Shown here piece after piece: positions 61,501 through 64,000 of a stretch of 64,000 nucleotides of DNA. The stretch covers positions 1 through 64,000 of the forward strand of contig JAJDBU010000063.1 of the NCBI GenBank assembly GCA_029261195.1, given 5' to 3'. Origin of the DNA: Nitrospirota bacterium (GTDB lineage: Bacteria > Nitrospirota > Nitrospiria > SBBL01 > JAADHI01). The position numbers were made by a program, and so were the translations under genes. The notes under the pieces were generated by a model that made no database searches, was not told the origin of the DNA, and saw only the letters and a list, made by a program, of their open reading frames with translations. The stretch's first letter is position 1. Every line of letters starts with the position of its first letter.

Positions 61501-63989
61501 CCAACTTTGGGTCTATGGCAGAAGTTGCCGGAGACAGAGGTTGTTATACGGTGGATACGAGGGATCAAGCAATACTTGAAGAAGCCGTCATACGCCTAAT
61601 TGACGATGAGGCGTTTCGTCATACACTAGCGGTTCAGGCTGCAGCACGTCCTATGAGTTCATGGATTGATTATGGTGCTGCAATCCAGGCACGAGTGGAA
61701 AAAGAGGGTCACCCCGAAGCTTGTCTTGGTCGAGTTTATTACTGGATAGATTCGACTATTCAATTCCCAAAAAACACAGGCATTCAACGAGTAGCGCGTC
61801 AACTTGCATGTGAATTAATAGAGATGGGGGTATCTCTTATCCCAGTTAAGTGGGATAAATCGCAGTCGGGATTGTGCTCGGTTACCTGTGATGAGCTTAC
61901 GCATTTTTCAAAATGGAATGGACCAAATGAAGAATCATGGCATGATTGGAGCGCACCGGATACCAAGAGGAAACTTGATTGGTTTATTCTGCCGGATTTG
62001 CCACTTAACCACTCCACTGCAGAGCAGGTGCAGTTGCTGGAATATTTGCACAGGGTTGGCTTGCATTCTGCGGCTATTTTTTACGACACGATTCCCTGGA
62101 AGATGAGAGACATTTACCCTCCACACTTTTCTCAGGCCCATCGCGAATATATGATCGGTTTGGCAGAATATGATCTTATTTTCCCTATTTCCTTTTTTAG
62201 TCGAGAAGATTTGATTGATTTTCTAGGGGGATTAGTACTTTCTTGCCCCCAAGGGATAGATAAAAGGATAAAATCCGTAGTCTTACCTGGGGAGTTTCCT
62301 GAGAGTCCTCGAGTTACTACTATCGTGCCGAGTGCGGATGGAGTCATTACGGTCTTATGTGTGGGCACGGTTGAACCACGTAAGAACCATGAGACTCTAC
62401 TCCAAGCTTTTGAACTTGCAACCCAACACTGTGGTGAGCCATTACGTCTCGTTATCGCGGGTGGCAAACATAGTATTGAACCTGAGTTGGGAAAGCGCGT
62501 GAGAGCTTTTATCGGAAATTCTCCGAACGTGACCTGGGAGGAAGACGTTGATGACAACCGGTTACGGGAACTACAACTCGCTTGTGATTTTACGGTATAC
62601 CCTTCCATAGAGGAGGGGTTTGGCTTGCCAATCCTGGAAAGCCTGTGGTATGCCAAACCCAGCATCTGCGCGAATTTTGGTGCCATGCGGGAAGCAGCTG
62701 AAGGAGGCGGATGCCTCATGGTTGATGTGAGCAGCGTTGAAACATTAGCTGGAGCCATCCAGCGCATGGTTGAAGATATATCGTTGCGAGAGGCTTTAAC
62801 AATTGAAGCGGTGGAGCGTCCTTTCAAGACTTGGAATGACTATGCTGTGGAAGTGGCTACACGGCTAGCGGAAGCGACTCCCGTCCAATTTTCTGAATTA
62901 AAGCTTACTCAAAGTGAGATCGAGTCGCGTGCACAGTCGATGAATCTTGTACCTCGCCCCAAGCTCTCAATCTGTATCAGCACCTACAACCGTGCTGATT
63001 GGCTGGCGACTAGTTTAAAGAACTGGTCGAGCCTATATCCTGAGCCTCTTCCAGGTGTGGAGTTTCTAGTGTGCGATAACGCGTCTACAGACCACACTCC
63101 GGAAATTGTCAAGCCATATTTGGAACGGATGGATTTCTCCTACCACCGTAATGTACATAATGTCGGAATGCTCGGTAACTTGCGGGAAACCACACATCGC
63201 ACTCGCGGTGAATATGTGTGGATTCTTGGTGATGATGACCTGCTGATGCCAAATGCCATCGAACGAGTGATGGGTATTCTCCAGTCGAATTTGGGTGTGG
63301 CGCTGGTCTATTTGAATTATGCTTTTACTCGAGTAGAAGATGCGCGTACTCTTACCGATTTTGATGCTTTTTTCCGTGCGAGTACCCCCATCGTGCCTGC
63401 CGAACCAGATCTAGAAGGCCCGATCTATACGATCTGTGCACGCAACGAGAATTTCTTTACTGCGATCTATGCGCTGGTTTTTAGACGTGATCACGCAATA
63501 AAGGCTTACTCACAAGATACCAGCGGCCGTCCCTTCTCGACCATGCTTACCTGCATCCCTACCACCTATTATGTGCTCAATTATATGATGTATGAGCCTG
63601 GTTTTTGGATTGGTGAACCTATGGTGGTGGTTAATATGAATGTATCCTGGCTCAGATACGCGCCACTTTGGATTTTAGAACGAATTCCAGAAGTATACGA
63701 CTTTGCTGAAAAACAAGGCGTCCCCAAGGATCAGATGGATCGATGGAGGAGCCACACTCTTCCAGGGGTTGTAAATTATTTCAAGATTATTTTTGAAGAC
63801 GACCCTTTGAATAATGCCGAATATTTTAGGCCGGATAGAGTTATACGCCGATTTAAGCATCTGCCCGAGTTTGCAGCAGTATCAAAGGAACTCCGTGATA
63901 TCTACTCATACGCTCATGCCAAAGGACATCCGGCGGCAACTAAACCAGTTTCAGTTGTTTTTCCGGAAAACCAAGAAGGCCACTTCTAA
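58587..63989 (+). CDS. WbdD-like methyltransferase-kinase fused to GT4-GT4-GT2
   Basis: One 1800-residue chain. Residues 20-230 are a SAM methyltransferase (motif I VLDLGSAQG, 62-70). About 245-440 is a small-molecule kinase with catalytic H348-N-D350, N355 and metal-binding D368 (FDYG). Residues 465-530 are a coiled coil with a perfect 14-residue duplication. About 650-1040 is a GT4 domain (EX7E at E953/E961) and about 1050-1440 a second, related GT4 (E1343/E1351). Residues 1457-1700 are a GT2 transferase (STYNRADW, DDD1549-1551). In E. coli O8/O9a the terminator WbdD caps the chain and is a separate protein from the polymerase WbdA. Here they appear joined. Located with Wzm/Wzt, it probably builds, measures and caps the exported polymer. 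Confidence 0.88.
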   Translation: MSRKVTKSNLQCLVAALPEVYQPIYTHPELSRSVSRACRDRLEYIVQVYESLVAQLQRPLRVLDLGSAQGFFSFSLAELGASVHGVDYLDDNVAVCKELADEHKNLNVSFQVGRIEDVLQQLERGQYDLVLGLSVFHHIVQEKSAAAVGQMLSELAGNVEVGIFEFAQASEPLYWAEAQPEQPRQLLNGFAFVHELSRHETHLSSIARPLYFSSNHYWYLNARGGVFDSTQTYSNALAQGVHQGTRQYYFGNGLLVKQYRLDNAECLEGNLEEYHNEATFLTDPPSGFNVPELVLHGQHESEAWIVRALLPGELLLDVICHKKKYNPTQVLGDILTQLAVLEADGLYHNDVRVWNVLINADGAATLFDYGAISARANDCVWPNDIFLSFLIFVHEVTTGNVGSPVPLRATRISPFGLTEPYLKWTMAFWSRPVGEWNFSLLHELFMQRDTLSDSNTYSDTSTQLWVQTMEEALDGEISKTQHLESQLGRRSEQLADLESQLGRRSEQLADSEAALGTVSLELKSVYNSKSWYLTKPIRELKSFCKRLFALRNRTMLWLAHLSKRSVLWVLLKAMAYITKRSGLQIRAKTWLLKYPRLKTKLRRLLEQGLTTKRPSKTSYPDHHETKLFDRFKQSIHCQNTDASFVLPLPSGARNIYIYVDHTVLCSTNTGIQRVTRGVAASLRSLGENVHYVKWDAVEGQCVLINIEERRFLAEWNGPSVHETELKYYPSSDGEQISVAPHVLGENNWLIVPEVTHITYHEHPVTLNLLQWSRSAGLKTGFIFYDSIPLRRDELHEMSSRHAKYMRHLLLADVVWPISQWSADDLIAYWVRNECASMKTMPEIEVLHLSGESLLCERIREPKDGEKLILSVGSIEPRKNQVMLIRAFEAYRKLHPDSEWRLTLVGNIHPLVAEEVTRAQGADKAILHVGNVSNQKLDSLYRSCAFTVFPSVEEGFGLPILESLWYAKPCICANFGSMAEVAGDRGCYTVDTRDQAILEEAVIRLIDDEAFRHTLAVQAAARPMSSWIDYGAAIQARVEKEGHPEACLGRVYYWIDSTIQFPKNTGIQRVARQLACELIEMGVSLIPVKWDKSQSGLCSVTCDELTHFSKWNGPNEESWHDWSAPDTKRKLDWFILPDLPLNHSTAEQVQLLEYLHRVGLHSAAIFYDTIPWKMRDIYPPHFSQAHREYMIGLAEYDLIFPISFFSREDLIDFLGGLVLSCPQGIDKRIKSVVLPGEFPESPRVTTIVPSADGVITVLCVGTVEPRKNHETLLQAFELATQHCGEPLRLVIAGGKHSIEPELGKRVRAFIGNSPNVTWEEDVDDNRLRELQLACDFTVYPSIEEGFGLPILESLWYAKPSICANFGAMREAAEGGGCLMVDVSSVETLAGAIQRMVEDISLREALTIEAVERPFKTWNDYAVEVATRLAEATPVQFSELKLTQSEIESRAQSMNLVPRPKLSICISTYNRADWLATSLKNWSSLYPEPLPGVEFLVCDNASTDHTPEIVKPYLERMDFSYHRNVHNVGMLGNLRETTHRTRGEYVWILGDDDLLMPNAIERVMGILQSNLGVALVYLNYAFTRVEDARTLTDFDAFFRASTPIVPAEPDLEGPIYTICARNENFFTAIYALVFRRDHAIKAYSQDTSGRPFSTMLTCIPTTYYVLNYMMYEPGFWIGEPMVVVNMNVSWLRYAPLWILERIPEVYDFAEKQGVPKDQMDRWRSHTLPGVVNYFKIIFEDDPLNNAEYFRPDRVIRRFKHLPEFAAVSKELRDIYSYAHAKGHPAATKPVSVVFPENQEGHF
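60033..60116 (+). repeat. perfect 42-bp tandem duplication in the coiled coil
   Basis: Two identical in-frame copies of 42 bases (60033-60074 and 60075-60116), each coding LESQLGRRSEQLAD (residues 483-510). Fourteen residues equal two heptads, so the coiled-coil register is kept. Confidence 0.95.
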
Positions 63990-64000
63990 CGACTATTATT

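Overview
The window reads as a contiguous piece of a Gram-negative (diderm) chromosome of moderate GC. The evidence for two membranes is a LolA chaperone, an LpoB-type penicillin-binding-protein activator, many lipobox lipoproteins, outer-membrane beta-barrels and two O-polysaccharide export systems. There are 23 CXXCH heme sites in three cytochromes, next to FHA, cyclic-nucleotide-binding and Ser/Thr-kinase proteins. This suggests a respiring, metal- or nitrogen-cycling environmental lineage (Nitrospinota, Nitrospirota or deltaproteobacterial type), but the sequence alone does not fix the taxon. No rRNA, tRNA or CRISPR array was seen.

Layout. 1-100: the 3' end (domains V/VI) of a group II intron. 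283-10343: a core block with a three-lipoprotein operon ending in lpoB, uup on the opposite strand, a SHOCT lipoprotein, ftsK-lolA behind a structured leader, and a coiled-coil repeat protein. 10413-25782: a Wzx/Wzy-type O-antigen or capsule cluster. It opens with a decayed rmlC and carries an aminotransferase, acetyltransferase, methyltransferase, flippase, five glycosyltransferases or polymerase-type enzymes, wecB, asnB, a sugar reductase and an initiating phosphoglycosyl transferase. A MazEF/PemIK-type toxin-antitoxin pair interrupts it on the minus strand.

25796-36947 (minus strand): a six-gene operon of about 11 kb. It encodes an eight-heme cytochrome with a C-terminal anchor, a small membrane protein, a fused dual cyclic-nucleotide-binding / four [4Fe-4S] / b-type membrane protein, a ten-heme anchored cytochrome, an FHA adaptor with four threonine-containing repeats, and an FAD oxidoreductase fused to two FHA domains and a ferredoxin. 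Divergent from it, 37237-40591 encodes a five-heme cytochrome overlapping an outer-membrane barrel. I propose that these genes form a regulated route carrying electrons from cytoplasm to cell surface. This is the best candidate for an undescribed system. 40925-53029 follows with an HtrA-TPR protease, a Ser/Thr kinase with a PEGA domain, three successive CsgG/FlgO-like proteins, several lipoproteins, a TPR-barrel protein and two DUF3015 proteins. The kinase could supply the phosphothreonine read by the FHA proteins.

53377-63989: a second polysaccharide block. It contains a fused WbpB-WbpD-type enzyme, a WbpE-type aminotransferase, a decayed rmlA, the ABC exporter Wzm/Wzt, and an 1800-residue protein. 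That protein joins a WbdD-like methyltransferase-kinase chain terminator, its coiled-coil ruler, two GT4 domains and one GT2 domain in one chain. The window thus holds both a Wzx/Wzy and an ABC-transporter O-polysaccharide system, each with remnants of a lost rhamnose pathway.
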